This document shows positions 1-8,245 of a stretch of 64,000 nt of DNA, piece by piece. Position 1 is the stretch's first letter, and every line of letters begins with the position of its first letter. A program made the position numbers and the translations under genes. Below the pieces are notes generated by a model. It was given only the letters and a program-made list of their open reading frames with translations, was not told where the DNA came from and ran no database searches. This DNA comes from Millisia brevis NBRC 105863 (GTDB lineage: Bacteria > Actinomycetota > Actinomycetes > Mycobacteriales > Mycobacteriaceae): contig NZ_BCRN01000002.1 of the NCBI RefSeq assembly GCF_001552615.1, positions 310,001 through 374,000 of the forward strand, written 5' to 3'.

Positions 1-551
1 ATGTGCGGGATCCGGAATCGGTGACCGGGCTCTTCGATCGGATCGGCCCGGTCGACATTCTGATCAACAGCGCCGGGGTGGTCGGGCCATCGGCGCCGCT
101 GGTCGAGGTCGACCTCGACGACTGGCGGCGGACCTTTGCGATCAACACCGAGGGCACGTTCCTGACCTGCAAGACCTTCGCCCCGGCGATGTGCGAACGC
201 GGCTGGGGGCGCATCGTCAACCTGGCCAGCATCGCCGCGAAGGACGGCAACCCGCTGCAGAGCGCGTATTCGGCGTCCAAGGCGGCGGTGATCGCGCTGA
301 CCAAGTCGTTGGGCAAGGAATTGGCGACCACCGGGGTACTGGTCAACGCGATCGCCCCCGCCGCGGTCGCCAGCCCGATGAACGCGGACACCGACCCGGA
401 GATCCTCGAACGCTCGCAGGCGTTGACCCCCATGCGGCGGATGGGTCGCCCCGAGGAGATCGCCGAATTGGTCTCCTGGCTCAGTTCGTCGGCGGTGAGC
501 TTCTCGACCGGGGCGGTCTACGACGCCTCCGGCGGGCGCGCGTCCTACTGA
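1..551 (+). CDS. Short-chain dehydrogenase/reductase, C-terminal part (cut by window edge)
   Basis: The reading frame is open from the left edge, so the N-terminal Rossmann strand with its TGxxxGxG motif lies outside the window. What remains shows the SDR hallmarks in order: NSAG, the active-site Ser strand (IVNLASIAA) and YSASK with the catalytic Tyr and Lys. The end (STGAVYDASGGRASY) is a normal SDR terminus. It is an NAD(P)-dependent oxidoreductase of FabG-like build; the substrate cannot be told. No operon partner is visible to the right. Confidence 0.85.
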   Translation, partial: VRDPESVTGLFDRIGPVDILINSAGVVGPSAPLVEVDLDDWRRTFAINTEGTFLTCKTFAPAMCERGWGRIVNLASIAAKDGNPLQSAYSASKAAVIALTKSLGKELATTGVLVNAIAPAAVASPMNADTDPEILERSQALTPMRRMGRPEEIAELVSWLSSSAVSFSTGAVYDASGGRASY

Positions 552-585
552 CCCCGCGCGCCCACCGTCGTCGGCGGCCCGGGGC

Positions 586-771
586 TCAGCAGTGCTTGAG
601 GGTGCCCCCGTCGATGACCACATCGGAGCCGATGACGCTCGCGGCCACCGGCGATACCAGGAAGGCGACCAGGTCGGCGACCTCCTCGGGCTCGACCATC
701 CGCCCGCCGGCCATCCCGAACGCGGCGGGCTGGCCCGCGAGGAAGTCGCCGTGCGGCACCCCGGCGTCTGC
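586..771 (-). pseudogene. SDR C-terminal remnant
   Basis: The last 60 or so codons read as the end of an SDR: GGRMVEPEEVADLVAFL followed by GSDVVIDGGTLKHC, the usual C-terminal strand and helix. The codons upstream in the same frame have no SDR character (no YxxxK, no NAG), so the first three quarters of the gene are gone. This looks like a leftover from a deletion or recombination event. It runs opposite to the intact SDR at the left edge. Confidence 0.6.
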
Positions 772-869
772 GGCCGTGCGAGCATCCGAACCACGATCGT
801 TCAGAGTGGGGTGAGGCTGGATTCGATGGTGAGGTAGAGCACGGGAGCTTCGCGGGTCATCGCCGTGCC

Positions 870-1110
870 TCACCGGCCCGCCAGGAACTCGGCGAAGGCA
901 CGCGGATCGATATCCGCCGAGACGTCACCGTCGCGGCAGCCGCGTTCGGCGAACACCCTGTGTGCTCGTCCTGCATCGCCCGCAGCTTCCAGGCAATCGC
1001 CGGATCGTGCCCGGCGAAGGAGGAGAACACCGCCACAGGCCAGTACACGAGTTCGACGGCCGTATTGCCAGGGTTGTGACGACCAGGAACCGCACCTTTG
1101 GGCGGATGCT
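870..1110 (-). pseudogene. Decayed C-terminal fragment, possibly a TetR-type regulator
   Basis: Reading leftward, one frame gives VELVYWPVAVFSSFAGHDPA and WKLRAMQDEH, and near base 960 the sense continues in another frame as RVFAERGCRDGDVSADIDPR, then AFAEFLAGR and a stop. The join needs one missing base. The ending with DIDPRAFAEFLAG is like the ligand-domain tail of TetR regulators, but no HTH is present. The family call is tentative. Bases 1111-1260 hold nothing I recognise. Confidence 0.35.
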
Positions 1111-1260
1111 GTTATCCCGGCCTTGCTGATACCAGCGGCACATTAACGTAACTCCGCAGAGCACATTCTCGGTACCTACCCGATGCCGGTCAAGAATTCT
1201 CACGACGGAAGGATCAAGACTCCGGGCAGGTCAGATCAGGTCGACGACGTCTCCACAACA

Positions 1261-2325
1261 TCACCGTTCCTGCATCAGGAAACTCTGTTCACCAGGTGCA
1301 GGCGGAACCAAATGGCCGGGTTGCTGGTTGAGCGCGTCGAGGATGGCTTGCGGATCGCTGACCAACCGGACCAGCCCGATGAGCTTCGCGGGATAAGCGC
1401 TCGGGTCACCGGCGAACCCGGCCTCGTCGAATTCGACACGCAGCTGCTGCCGTTGCAGCAACGGCAGCAGATCAGCGGTCTCATGCCGGAGGCGACCAGC
1501 CTCGGACGCGAGCGGTGTCTGCGGCGTGTGGCGGCGGCGCAACCGTTCGAGAGGGCCGGTGTCGTCATCGTCCTCGGGGCGTGTCTGCTCGATAGGTCTG
1601 TCCGCCGCCGCGAGGAGGCGAGCGGTGGCCTCGCGCAAACCCGGGTCGTCAGCGTCGACCGGCAAGGGAATCGGGATGCTCTGGACCTTCCAGACCGCGC
1701 TGATCTCGATGGCGAGCGACACGCTGGACACGTCCTCGCAGACGTTCACGTACCGGAACACGTTGGCCTTCTGGGCGTCGGCACTGAGTTCCACATCGCC
1801 CATGAGGCCGGGCAGCTCCGGATGTATTCCCGGCTCGATGACGCAGTCGGACCGGAGCTGAACGCGGTAGAGGTAGAACTGGCTCGCAGCGTCGCGCTGG
1901 TCGTTCATCCTGCGGAGCATGTTCTCGATGGCGGCCTCGTAGGTGCCGATGTGGAGCGCTTTGGACTTCTGCCGCGCCGCCCAGCGTTCCACCGCTCCGG
2001 GAGTCAGCCCGTCGTGTTCCATCCTCCGCTTGGTCTCGTCGGTGAGCTGCGCTGCGGGGTCGAAGTCCCTGTCGGGCCAGACGGCGTGGGTAGAGGAGTG
2101 ATACCAGTACCACGCCCTCACGGTGTCGTCGTAGCGAGCCGGGTTCTGCGGTCGCACCCAGAAGTCCGGCCGGTGCTCGCTGGTGCAGTCGGTGCCACAT
2201 TTCGGGCACGGCTCATCGCCCGTGTCGAAGCGTGCGAGCCACGCGGCGTCGACCTCCCACTCGTGGGCACAGGTCCAGCAGCGCATGTAGCGGAGGCGGT
2301 CGAAGTCGACGGGCCGTTCGGACAC
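1261..2325 (-). CDS. Unknown protein, N-terminal zinc ribbon, possible ADP-ribosyltransferase-like core
   Basis: A 354-residue product from GTG at 2325, chosen because GGAAG lies 9 nt upstream; ATG at 2286 is the alternative. The N-terminus has CWTC and CPKC, a zinc ribbon around residues 15-40. A middle region carries WYWYHSSTHAVW, then KALHIGTYEAAIENM, then FYLYRVQLRSD and RYVNVCEDVSSVSL. The order H-S-S/T, then xHxGTxxA, then a Tyr-Arg-Val strand resembles the layout of small ADP-ribosyltransferase folds, but this is by-eye inference. The C-terminal third is Arg/Gln-rich and unrecognised. It stands alone, downstream of tRNA-Val(CAC) on the same strand. Confidence 0.6.
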   Translation of the reverse strand: MSERPVDFDRLRYMRCWTCAHEWEVDAAWLARFDTGDEPCPKCGTDCTSEHRPDFWVRPQNPARYDDTVRAWYWYHSSTHAVWPDRDFDPAAQLTDETKRRMEHDGLTPGAVERWAARQKSKALHIGTYEAAIENMLRRMNDQRDAASQFYLYRVQLRSDCVIEPGIHPELPGLMGDVELSADAQKANVFRYVNVCEDVSSVSLAIEISAVWKVQSIPIPLPVDADDPGLREATARLLAAADRPIEQTRPEDDDDTGPLERLRRRHTPQTPLASEAGRLRHETADLLPLLQRQQLRVEFDEAGFAGDPSAYPAKLIGLVRLVSDPQAILDALNQQPGHLVPPAPGEQSFLMQER

Positions 2326-2481
2326 TACGTCAGACTTCCACGGCCCACCGACAGAGACGCCGCTACGGGGCGGTGTGTCGAATAGTGCACCTGCGCTGGG
2401 AGTTTCGAGGCGGTGCCCACGGGCTACAACACCCTCGACATTGCCGCTAGTTGCCTGGGCTGGACAAGTAGCTTCCTTACC

Positions 2482-2556
2482 TGGTGGTCCCGGCTGGGAT
2501 CGAACCAGCGACCTCCCCGGTGTGAACGGGACGCTCTTCCACTGAGCCACGGGACC
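2482..2556 (-). tRNA. tRNA-Val (anticodon CAC)
   Basis: The cloverleaf folds fully: acceptor GGTCCCG with CGGGACC, D-arm GCTC/GAGC, anticodon stem TCCCG/CGGGG with loop TTCACAC (anticodon CAC), and T-arm GCTGG/CCAGC with TTCGATC. The 3' CCA is encoded, ending at 2482. It reads GUG codons. Confidence 0.95.
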
Positions 2557-2884
2557 AACTGCGGGCCACATCGAACGAATCGATGAACACCGACGGGCAG
2601 GAACAGTAACACGAGGACGCAGGCGAGCCGAAATCGTCGTCGCCGCACCAAGCGCCGGCCGGCGCCGAGGGGCGTCCGGTCCCCCGCCGCCGGGTCCGAC
2701 CGGGCGGTTCATCCGCCTCCGATCACCCGGTTCCGGAAGGCCACCGTCCGCCGAGTCCGTACCCGCCGTGCGACGCCCCATCGCCCGCCGCGACCCGCTG
2801 ACCAGCCAATTTGGGTTTTGCGTGAGACGTCGGCTAATGTTCTCAAACGCAAGGCACGGGGCGCTGCTCCCGGCCGAGCACAGT
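2557..2884. other. Intergenic stretch before the tRNA cluster
   Basis: The 328 bases between the two tRNA loci have no credible gene. The right end holds the promoter listed at 2811-2840. The rest is GC-rich and unremarkable. Confidence 0.6.
2811..2840 (+). promoter_or_regulatory. Candidate promoter of the tRNA-Gly/Cys/Val cluster
   Basis: TTGGGT (2811-2816), an 18-nt spacer, and TAATGT (2835-2840) make a plausible principal-sigma promoter. It sits about 45 bases upstream of the first tRNA, in a locally AT-richer stretch. Confidence 0.4.
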
Positions 2885-2957
2885 GCGGATGTAGCGCAGT
2901 TGGTAGCGCATCACCTTGCCAAGGTGAGGGTCGCGGGTTCGAATCCCGTCATCCGCT
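2885..2957 (+). tRNA. tRNA-Gly (anticodon GCC)
   Basis: Acceptor GCGGATG pairs with CATCCGC. The anticodon stem CACC/GGTG closes the loop TTGCCAA, giving anticodon GCC. T-arm GCGGG/CCCGT with TTCGAAT. The CCA end is not encoded. It is the first of three co-linear tRNA genes. Confidence 0.95.
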
Positions 2958-2977
2958 CGAGATCGAGGTGGGCCCAC

Positions 2978-3048
2978 GGTGGAGTGGCCGAGTGGTGAGG
3001 CAACGGCCTGCAAAGCCGTGCACACGGGTTCGATTCCCGTCTCCACCT
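2978..3048 (+). tRNA. tRNA-Cys (anticodon GCA)
   Basis: Acceptor GGTGGAG pairs with CTCCACC. The anticodon stem ACGGC/GCCGT closes the loop CTGCAAA, giving anticodon GCA. T-loop TTCGATT. It lies 20 nt after tRNA-Gly and probably shares its transcript. Confidence 0.95.
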
Positions 3049-3079
3049 CTCTTGCAGGCCCAAAGCGGTTTGCGGACCT

Positions 3080-3154
3080 GCGCGATTAGCTCAGTGGGAG
3101 AGCGCTTCCCTGACACGGAAGAGGTCACTGGTTCAATCCCAGTATCGCGCACCA
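3080..3154 (+). tRNA. tRNA-Val (anticodon GAC)
   Basis: Acceptor GCGCGAT pairs with ATCGCGC. The anticodon stem CTTCC/GGAAG closes the loop CTGACAC, giving anticodon GAC. The 3' CCA is encoded. It is the last member of the Gly-Cys-Val cluster and is followed at once by a terminator. Confidence 0.95.
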
Positions 3155-3160
3155 ACAGAA

Positions 3161-3191
3161 GGGCCCGCCGGATTCCCGGCGGGCCCTTTCT
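3161..3191 (+). terminator. Rho-independent terminator of the tRNA cluster
   Basis: A perfect 11-bp stem (GGGCCCGCCGG / CCGGCGGGCCC) with loop ATTC is followed by TTTCT. It also lies just past the stop of the convergent permease gene and could serve both strands. Confidence 0.9.
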
Positions 3192-3218
3192 GCATCCCGA
3201 CCTCGATGGCTGCCGCCG

Positions 3219-4016
3219 TCATCCGAGGATCACCTCCACCGCATAGAGACCGGCCGTGGCGATCGCCAAGCCACCCAGCAAGCCGACCAGCACCCGCTCG
3301 GGAAGCATCGGACCCAGGCGTGCGCCGAGGATTCCGCCGAGCAGGCCACCCACGCCGAGCGCCACCCCCAAGCTCCAGATCGGCGCAATCGTCGAATCGC
3401 CCACCACCACCGACAGCACCGCGAAGACCGTCGCACCGACCGCCGAGGCGACGAAGGTGCAGGTCAACGCGGCGGGCGCTACCGTCGACGTCCGCATTCC
3501 ACGCCCGACGAGGACCGGGCTGACCAACGATCCCCCGCCGATGCCGTATACCCCGCCCACCAGGCCCGCGCCCAGGGCGAGGAGCAGGATCGCGCGACGG
3601 GACGGACCCACTCGCCCGTCGACCGGGACGCGCCGACCACGCGCGCGTCGAAGCAGCCCGATGCCCAGCACCAGCAACAGGCCGGCCGCAACGATGCGGA
3701 AGGTCCGTGGATCGGGGACCACCAGGACCCGCAGGACCGAACCCACCACCACCCCCGGCACCGTTCCGGCCAGCAGCAATCGGGTCAATGGCGTCAGCAG
3801 GGCACCGGCGCGGGCCTGGCGCACGAGTGCCCCGGGGATCGACACGAGGTTGAACAGCAGATTGGTTGGCGTCACCGCGGGGCTCGGCACCTCCAGGACG
3901 CTGACCTGTACCGGCAACAGGAAGACCGCACCGGATACACCGACCGGGGTGGTCACCATCGCGACCAGAGCCCCGATGACCACCGCCGCGGCCAGAAGGG
4001 AAACGCCGACGTCCAC
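3219..4016 (-). CDS. TauE/SafE (TSUP) family membrane permease
   Basis: A 265-residue membrane protein with about eight hydrophobic segments. Two family features are visible: near the N-terminus TPVGVSGAVFLLPVQV and TPTNLLFNL, and in the second half GGVYGIGGGSLVSPVLV. TauE/SafE proteins are thought to move anions such as sulfite, sulfoacetate or organic acids; the substrate here is unknown. The GTG at 4016 is chosen because it begins just before the first membrane segment and matches the usual length of about 250; a GTG 30 nt upstream is possible. It is divergent from the hydrolase at 4134. Confidence 0.82.
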   Translation of the reverse strand: MDVGVSLLAAAVVIGALVAMVTTPVGVSGAVFLLPVQVSVLEVPSPAVTPTNLLFNLVSIPGALVRQARAGALLTPLTRLLLAGTVPGVVVGSVLRVLVVPDPRTFRIVAAGLLLVLGIGLLRRARGRRVPVDGRVGPSRRAILLLALGAGLVGGVYGIGGGSLVSPVLVGRGMRTSTVAPAALTCTFVASAVGATVFAVLSVVVGDSTIAPIWSLGVALGVGGLLGGILGARLGPMLPERVLVGLLGGLAIATAGLYAVEVILG

Positions 4017-4133
4017 GCCGACACGGTATCCACCACGGATGCGCACACCAGGTGCGGCGCGGCGGAATCTCCTCGCCGATGCGCTGTGCAGCGTGCTGTG
4101 CACGTACAGTCGCCCGCACGTGATGGGAGTGGG

Positions 4134-4964
4134 ATGGAACGGGACGTGTTCGAGTGGCGCGGTCGGCGGATCGCCTGGTGGCGCGCCGGCTCCGGGCCGC
4201 CGGTGGTGTTCTGCCATGGCACGCCGTGGTCCTCGCACCTGTGGCTCGACATCGCGCAGGCCCTCGCCTCCGAGTACACCGTGCTGCTGTGGGATATGCC
4301 CGGATACGGGGCGTCGTCGATGGACCCGGACCACGACGTCGACCTCGGGGTCCAGGGCGAGGCGTTCGCGGCCCTGTTGACGCACTGGTCACGTGACCAC
4401 GGCGTCGAGCCGCACGTGGTGGCCCACGACTTCGGCGGCGCGGTCGCCCTGCGCGCCCACCTGCTGCACAGCCGGGCCTACCGCTCGCTGACCCTGGTCG
4501 ACGTGGTGGCGCTGCGGCCGTGGGGATCGACGTTCTTCACCCTGGTCCGCGAACAGTCCGAGGTCTTCGGGCGGCTGCCGGACGCGATGCACGAGGCGCT
4601 GCTGCGCACCTACATCTCCGGCGCGGCGCACCGCCCTCTGCGCGCCGACGATCTCGACCGCCTCTGCGCCCCGTGGCTGACCCCGGCCGGGAAGGCGGCG
4701 TTCTACCGGCAGATCGCGCAGGCCGACGAGCGGTTCACCGCCGAGATCGAGCCGCTGCTACCGAAGGTCGCTCCCCCGGTCCATATCGTCTGGGGCGCCG
4801 ACGACACCTGGATCCCGGCCGATCGGGCGCGCCGCCTGGCCGACGCGATCCCCGGGGCGACGCTGAGCATCGTGCCGGGCGCCGGACACCTCATCCAGTG
4901 GGATCAACCGGCCCGCCTGGCCGTCGAGATCCACCGTGTCCTGCGCGATCACCCCACATCCTAA
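4134..4964 (+). CDS. Alpha/beta hydrolase with Asp nucleophile (dehalogenase/epoxide-hydrolase type)
   Basis: 276 residues. The oxyanion-hole segment is FCHGTPWSS (27-35). The nucleophile elbow reads AHDFGG, so residue 99 is Asp rather than Ser, as in haloalkane dehalogenases and epoxide hydrolases. The acid lies in WGADDTWIP and the catalytic His in GAGHLIQW. In this subclass the Asp forms an ester intermediate with a haloalkane, epoxide or haloacid carbon; the actual substrate is unknown. ATG 4134 follows GGGAG; an in-frame start 48 nt upstream lacks a good ribosome site. Confidence 0.8.
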   Translation: MERDVFEWRGRRIAWWRAGSGPPVVFCHGTPWSSHLWLDIAQALASEYTVLLWDMPGYGASSMDPDHDVDLGVQGEAFAALLTHWSRDHGVEPHVVAHDFGGAVALRAHLLHSRAYRSLTLVDVVALRPWGSTFFTLVREQSEVFGRLPDAMHEALLRTYISGAAHRPLRADDLDRLCAPWLTPAGKAAFYRQIAQADERFTAEIEPLLPKVAPPVHIVWGADDTWIPADRARRLADAIPGATLSIVPGAGHLIQWDQPARLAVEIHRVLRDHPTS

Positions 4965-5032
4965 AACATACCCGAAGGTACGTTCGGCGCGGCTTGACCC
5001 GACCCCGCCGAGCCCGCAGTACCGTTGACCGT

Positions 5033-5611
5033 ATGCAGGCAGCACACGGAACAGCGATCGTTCAGGCCGTCCCCGAGGACGCGCCGGCGCTCGAGCGTCT
5101 AGCCCAGATCACCTTCCCGCTCGCCTGCCCGCCGACCAGCCTGGCCGAGGACATCCGCCAGTTCCTGACCACCTCCCTGGCGGCCGACAACTTTCGCGCA
5201 TGGATCGCCGATCCCACGGCGACCGTTCTGGTCGCTCCCTCGGAGACGCAGGCCACCGGCGAACTCGCCATCGACGGTTTCGCCGTCGTCCTCGCCGAGG
5301 AGCCGAACGATCCCGAGGTCGCCGCGGTGATCACCCCGCGCCCGGTCCTCGAACTGAGCAAGATCTACGTCCACCCGGCCCGGCACGGACGCGGCACCGC
5401 GGCGAGCCTGATGGCCGCGATCATCGAGGTGGCCGCGGGGTCGTCCGGCCTCTGGCTGGGCGTCAACCAGCAGAATCTGCGCGCGCAGACCTTCTACCGC
5501 CGCAACGGGTTCGAGGTGGTGGGCAGCAAGCACTTCCAGCTCGGCACGGTGGTCGAGGACGACTTCGTGATGTTCCGGCCGGTCGCGCACCCGTCGCCGG
5601 GTACCGCATGA
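5033..5611 (+). CDS. GNAT family N-acetyltransferase
   Basis: 192 residues with the GNAT core in the second half: the beta4 strand LELSKIYVHPARHGRGTAAS contains the R-x-G-x-G/A acetyl-CoA pyrophosphate loop (RHGRGTA), followed by LWLGVNQQNLRAQTFYRRNG, the usual GNAT beta5/alpha4 with N-x-R-A-x-x-F-Y. The acceptor substrate is unknown. Its stop overlaps the start of the next gene (ATGA), so the two are translationally coupled. Confidence 0.85.
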   Translation: MQAAHGTAIVQAVPEDAPALERLAQITFPLACPPTSLAEDIRQFLTTSLAADNFRAWIADPTATVLVAPSETQATGELAIDGFAVVLAEEPNDPEVAAVITPRPVLELSKIYVHPARHGRGTAASLMAAIIEVAAGSSGLWLGVNQQNLRAQTFYRRNGFEVVGSKHFQLGTVVEDDFVMFRPVAHPSPGTA

Positions 5612-6033
5612 GCGAACCCTGCCCCTGTGGGTCGGAGGACGAACTCGACCGGTGCTGCGGACGTTTCCTGCCCAGCCGCGGCGGCACGGCCCTGCCGGAG
5701 ACGCCCGAGCAGCTGATGCGCAGTCGCTATACCGCCTTCGCGGTGCGCGACGCCGACTATCTGCTCGCGAGCTGGCACCCCGATACCCGGCCGGGCACGG
5801 TCAACCTCGATCCGAGTATCACCTGGACCGGGTTGGAGATCGTCTCCGCCGACGGCACCTCCTCCTACGCCTCCGAGGGCACGGTGGAGTTTCGGGCGCA
5901 GTTCTGGCACAAGGCGATTCGACGGTCCGGCGTCCAGCGGGAGCGCAGCACCTTCCATCGCGAGGACGGCCGCTGGTACTACGTCGGCGGGCGCATTCAG
6001 AGCGAGGCCGACCCCTCGAGGTCGGGGGCCTGA
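5608..6033 (+). CDS. YchJ-like (UPF0225) SEC-C motif protein
   Basis: 141 residues. The N-terminus is a SEC-C type zinc motif, PCPCGSEDELDRCCGRF, followed by the family stretch PEQLMRSRYTAFAVRDADYL and an NTF2-like fold ending in DGRWYYVGG. This is the full YchJ layout without a second SEC-C motif. Function is not established; metal binding by the Cys cluster follows from the family. It overlaps the GNAT gene by 4 nt. Confidence 0.85.
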   Translation: MSEPCPCGSEDELDRCCGRFLPSRGGTALPETPEQLMRSRYTAFAVRDADYLLASWHPDTRPGTVNLDPSITWTGLEIVSADGTSSYASEGTVEFRAQFWHKAIRRSGVQRERSTFHREDGRWYYVGGRIQSEADPSRSGA

Positions 6034-6049
6034 CCCCGCTCCGGCCGCG

Positions 6050-7120
6050 TCATCCGACGGTGCTGGGCACCAACAGCTCGCGCACGCGCGGGATGACCTC
6101 TTCGCCGTAGAGCCGGATCGACTCCATGCGCTGGTCGTGTGGCAGCGAGCCGACGGCGTACTTCAGGTCGAAGCGCGAGAGGCCGAGGACGCGGATCGCG
6201 CGGGCGATCTTGCGGGCCACGGTCTCCGGACCGCCGACGAAGAGGGCGCCGCGCTCCCCCAGCTGGCCGTCGTACTCCGACCGGCTCATCGGCGACCAGC
6301 CGCGCTCGCGGCCGATGCGGGCGAAGGCGTCCCGGTGCGGGCGGAAGTGCTCGTCCGCTGCGGTGGCGTCGTCGACGGCGATATGGCCGGGGCTGTGCAT
6401 GCCGATCGGCAGTTCGGGCGTGTCGAACTGGGCGAGGGCGCGCCGGTAGAGGTCGGTGAACGGCTCGAAGCGATCCGGGGAGCCCCCGATGACCGCCAGC
6501 ATCAGCGGAAGCCCGTGATGCGCCGCCCGCACCACCGACTCGGGCGAACCGCCCACGCCGACCCAGGTCGGGATCGGCCCGTCGACCGTCGGCGGGTACA
6601 GCGTCTGATCGGTCAGCGCCGCGCGGGTGGTGCCCTCCCAGGTCACCGGCTCGCCGCGCAGGATGTTCGCCAGCAGGTCGAGACGCTCCTCGAAGAGCAC
6701 TTCGTAGTCGGCGAGATCGAAGCCGAAGAGCGGGAAGGACTCGGTGAACGAGCCGCGGCCGACGGTGATCTCGGCCCGCCCCTCCGACAGGGCGTCGAGG
6801 GTGGCGAAGCGCTCGTAGACGCGGACCGGATCGTCGGAGCTCAGGACGGTGACCGCGGTGCCCAGCGTGATGTTCTCGGTGCGCCCGGCGATCGTGCCCA
6901 GCACCACCTCGGGTGCGGTGATCGCGTACTCGGACCGGTGGTGTTCACCGACGCTGAAGTGATCGATACCGACCCGGTCGGCCAGCTCCGCCTCGGCGAC
7001 CACCTCGCGCAGGGCCCGCGCCGCGGCTTCCGCTCCGGCGTCCGGGCCTTCCGCGATGTCGCCGAAGGTATCGAGGCCGAAGGTCGGCTGCTCGGGGGTT
7101 CCGTAGGTACGTCGGCTCAT
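6050..7120 (-). CDS. Luciferase-like (LLM class) FMN-dependent monooxygenase
   Basis: 356 residues. Typical LLM features are the N-terminal FGLDTFGD strand, FSVGEHHRSEYAITAPEVVL, RITLGTAV-like TENITLGTAVTVLSSDDPVRVYE (split here for reading) and GRAEITVGRGSF. Such TIM-barrel enzymes use FMNH2 from a separate reductase to oxidise aldehydes, sulfonates or amines; the substrate is not evident. ATG 7120 is preceded by GGAGG at 5-nt spacing, so I prefer it to the in-frame start 12 nt upstream. An inverted repeat just upstream (7136-7153) could control it. Confidence 0.85.
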   Translation of the reverse strand: MSRRTYGTPEQPTFGLDTFGDIAEGPDAGAEAAARALREVVAEAELADRVGIDHFSVGEHHRSEYAITAPEVVLGTIAGRTENITLGTAVTVLSSDDPVRVYERFATLDALSEGRAEITVGRGSFTESFPLFGFDLADYEVLFEERLDLLANILRGEPVTWEGTTRAALTDQTLYPPTVDGPIPTWVGVGGSPESVVRAAHHGLPLMLAVIGGSPDRFEPFTDLYRRALAQFDTPELPIGMHSPGHIAVDDATAADEHFRPHRDAFARIGRERGWSPMSRSEYDGQLGERGALFVGGPETVARKIARAIRVLGLSRFDLKYAVGSLPHDQRMESIRLYGEEVIPRVRELLVPSTVG

Positions 7121-7135
7121 CGCTACCTCCACATA

Positions 7136-7153
7136 GTTGATATCGCAATCAAC
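7136..7153 (-). promoter_or_regulatory. Inverted repeat, candidate operator of the LLM monooxygenase gene
   Basis: GTTGAT, six bases, ATCAAC: a perfect 6-bp inverted repeat 16 nt upstream of the monooxygenase start. The size and AT-rich arms fit a MarR, HxlR or TetR operator. No cognate regulator gene is adjacent. Confidence 0.4.
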
Positions 7154-7193
7154 ACTGGACGTCGGACGATATTCCCCGGCGGGAAGGACCGGG

Positions 7194-8210
7194 TCAGGCC
7201 ACCGATGCCTGGCGGGACAGCGCCAGCAGGCGGGACGTCGCGCGCAGGTACTTCTTGCGGTAGCCGCCCTGCATCATCTCGTCGGAGAAGATCTGGTCGA
7301 GCTTCGCGCCGGAGACGACCACCGGGATGCCGGCGTCGTACAACCGGTCGGCGAAGACGACGACCCGCAGGGCCACCGCCTGGTCCTCGACCGGGTGCAC
7401 CCCGGTGAGCAGGACCGTCGACACCCCGTCGATCAGGGCGCCGTACTTGGAGGGGTGCAGGGTGCCGAAGAACTTCAGCAACGCATCGAAGCTGTCGATC
7501 GTCGCGTGGGGGTCCTTCTCCGCGGCGGCTTCCAGGGCGTCCTGCGGCAAGGGATCGGGCGCGGGCGGCAGATCACGGTGGCGGTAGTCGGGACCGTCGA
7601 CACGCACCGCTTCGAAGATCGCGCCGAGCTTCTTGATCTCGCGCATGAAGTCCTGGGCGGCGAAGCGGCCCTCGCCCAGCTGGCCCGGCAGGGTATTCGA
7701 CGTCGCCGCGATCGAGACGCCGCGCGCGGACAGTTCGGTGAGCAGTCGCGAGACCAGCATCGTGTCGCCGGGATCGTCGAGCTCGAATTCGTCGATCGCC
7801 AACAGCGAGTGGTTCGACAGCTGTTCGAGCGCCCGCGTGAAGCCGAGGGCCCCGACCACGTGGGTGAGCTCGACGAACGTGCTGAACGCCTTGGGCTCGT
7901 CGACCGCGTGATAAATCGACGCCAACAGGTGAGTCTTGCCGACACCGAAGCCGCCGTCGAGGTACAGACCCGCACCGGACACCTGCTGCGCCTTGCGACC
8001 GAAGAAGCCGCGCTTGCCGCCGGCCCGGATCTTGCGCACCTTGGCGGCGAACTCCTCGGCCGCCTTGACCGCGGCCTTCTGACTCGGCTCGTTGGGGTCC
8101 GGAATATAGGTATCGAAACCGACCGACGAGAAGGTCGGCGGTGGCACCAACGTGGAAATCAATTGATCGACGGGAACGGTCGGATTCCGATCGACCAAGT
8201 GCTGAGCCAT
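7194..8210 (-). CDS. zapE: AFG1/ZapE-like AAA ATPase
   Basis: 338 residues from ATG 8210. Walker A is GGFGVGKTHL (about 86-95) and Walker B LLAIDEFELDDPGD (136-149), with the sensor-like ATSNTLPGQLGEGRF typical of the AFG1 family. In proteobacteria ZapE acts on the Z-ring; yeast AFG1 acts in mitochondrial quality control. The actinobacterial role is unsettled. A TTG at 8219 would add three residues. No ribosome site precedes ATG, so the mRNA may be leaderless. Divergent from the ribD-like gene, as in M. tuberculosis Rv2670c/Rv2671. Confidence 0.85.
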   Translation of the reverse strand: MAQHLVDRNPTVPVDQLISTLVPPPTFSSVGFDTYIPDPNEPSQKAAVKAAEEFAAKVRKIRAGGKRGFFGRKAQQVSGAGLYLDGGFGVGKTHLLASIYHAVDEPKAFSTFVELTHVVGALGFTRALEQLSNHSLLAIDEFELDDPGDTMLVSRLLTELSARGVSIAATSNTLPGQLGEGRFAAQDFMREIKKLGAIFEAVRVDGPDYRHRDLPPAPDPLPQDALEAAAEKDPHATIDSFDALLKFFGTLHPSKYGALIDGVSTVLLTGVHPVEDQAVALRVVVFADRLYDAGIPVVVSGAKLDQIFSDEMMQGGYRKKYLRATSRLLALSRQASVA

Positions 8211-8245
8211 GGTGGACAAGAGTAACGACGTGGTGCAATCGGCCT

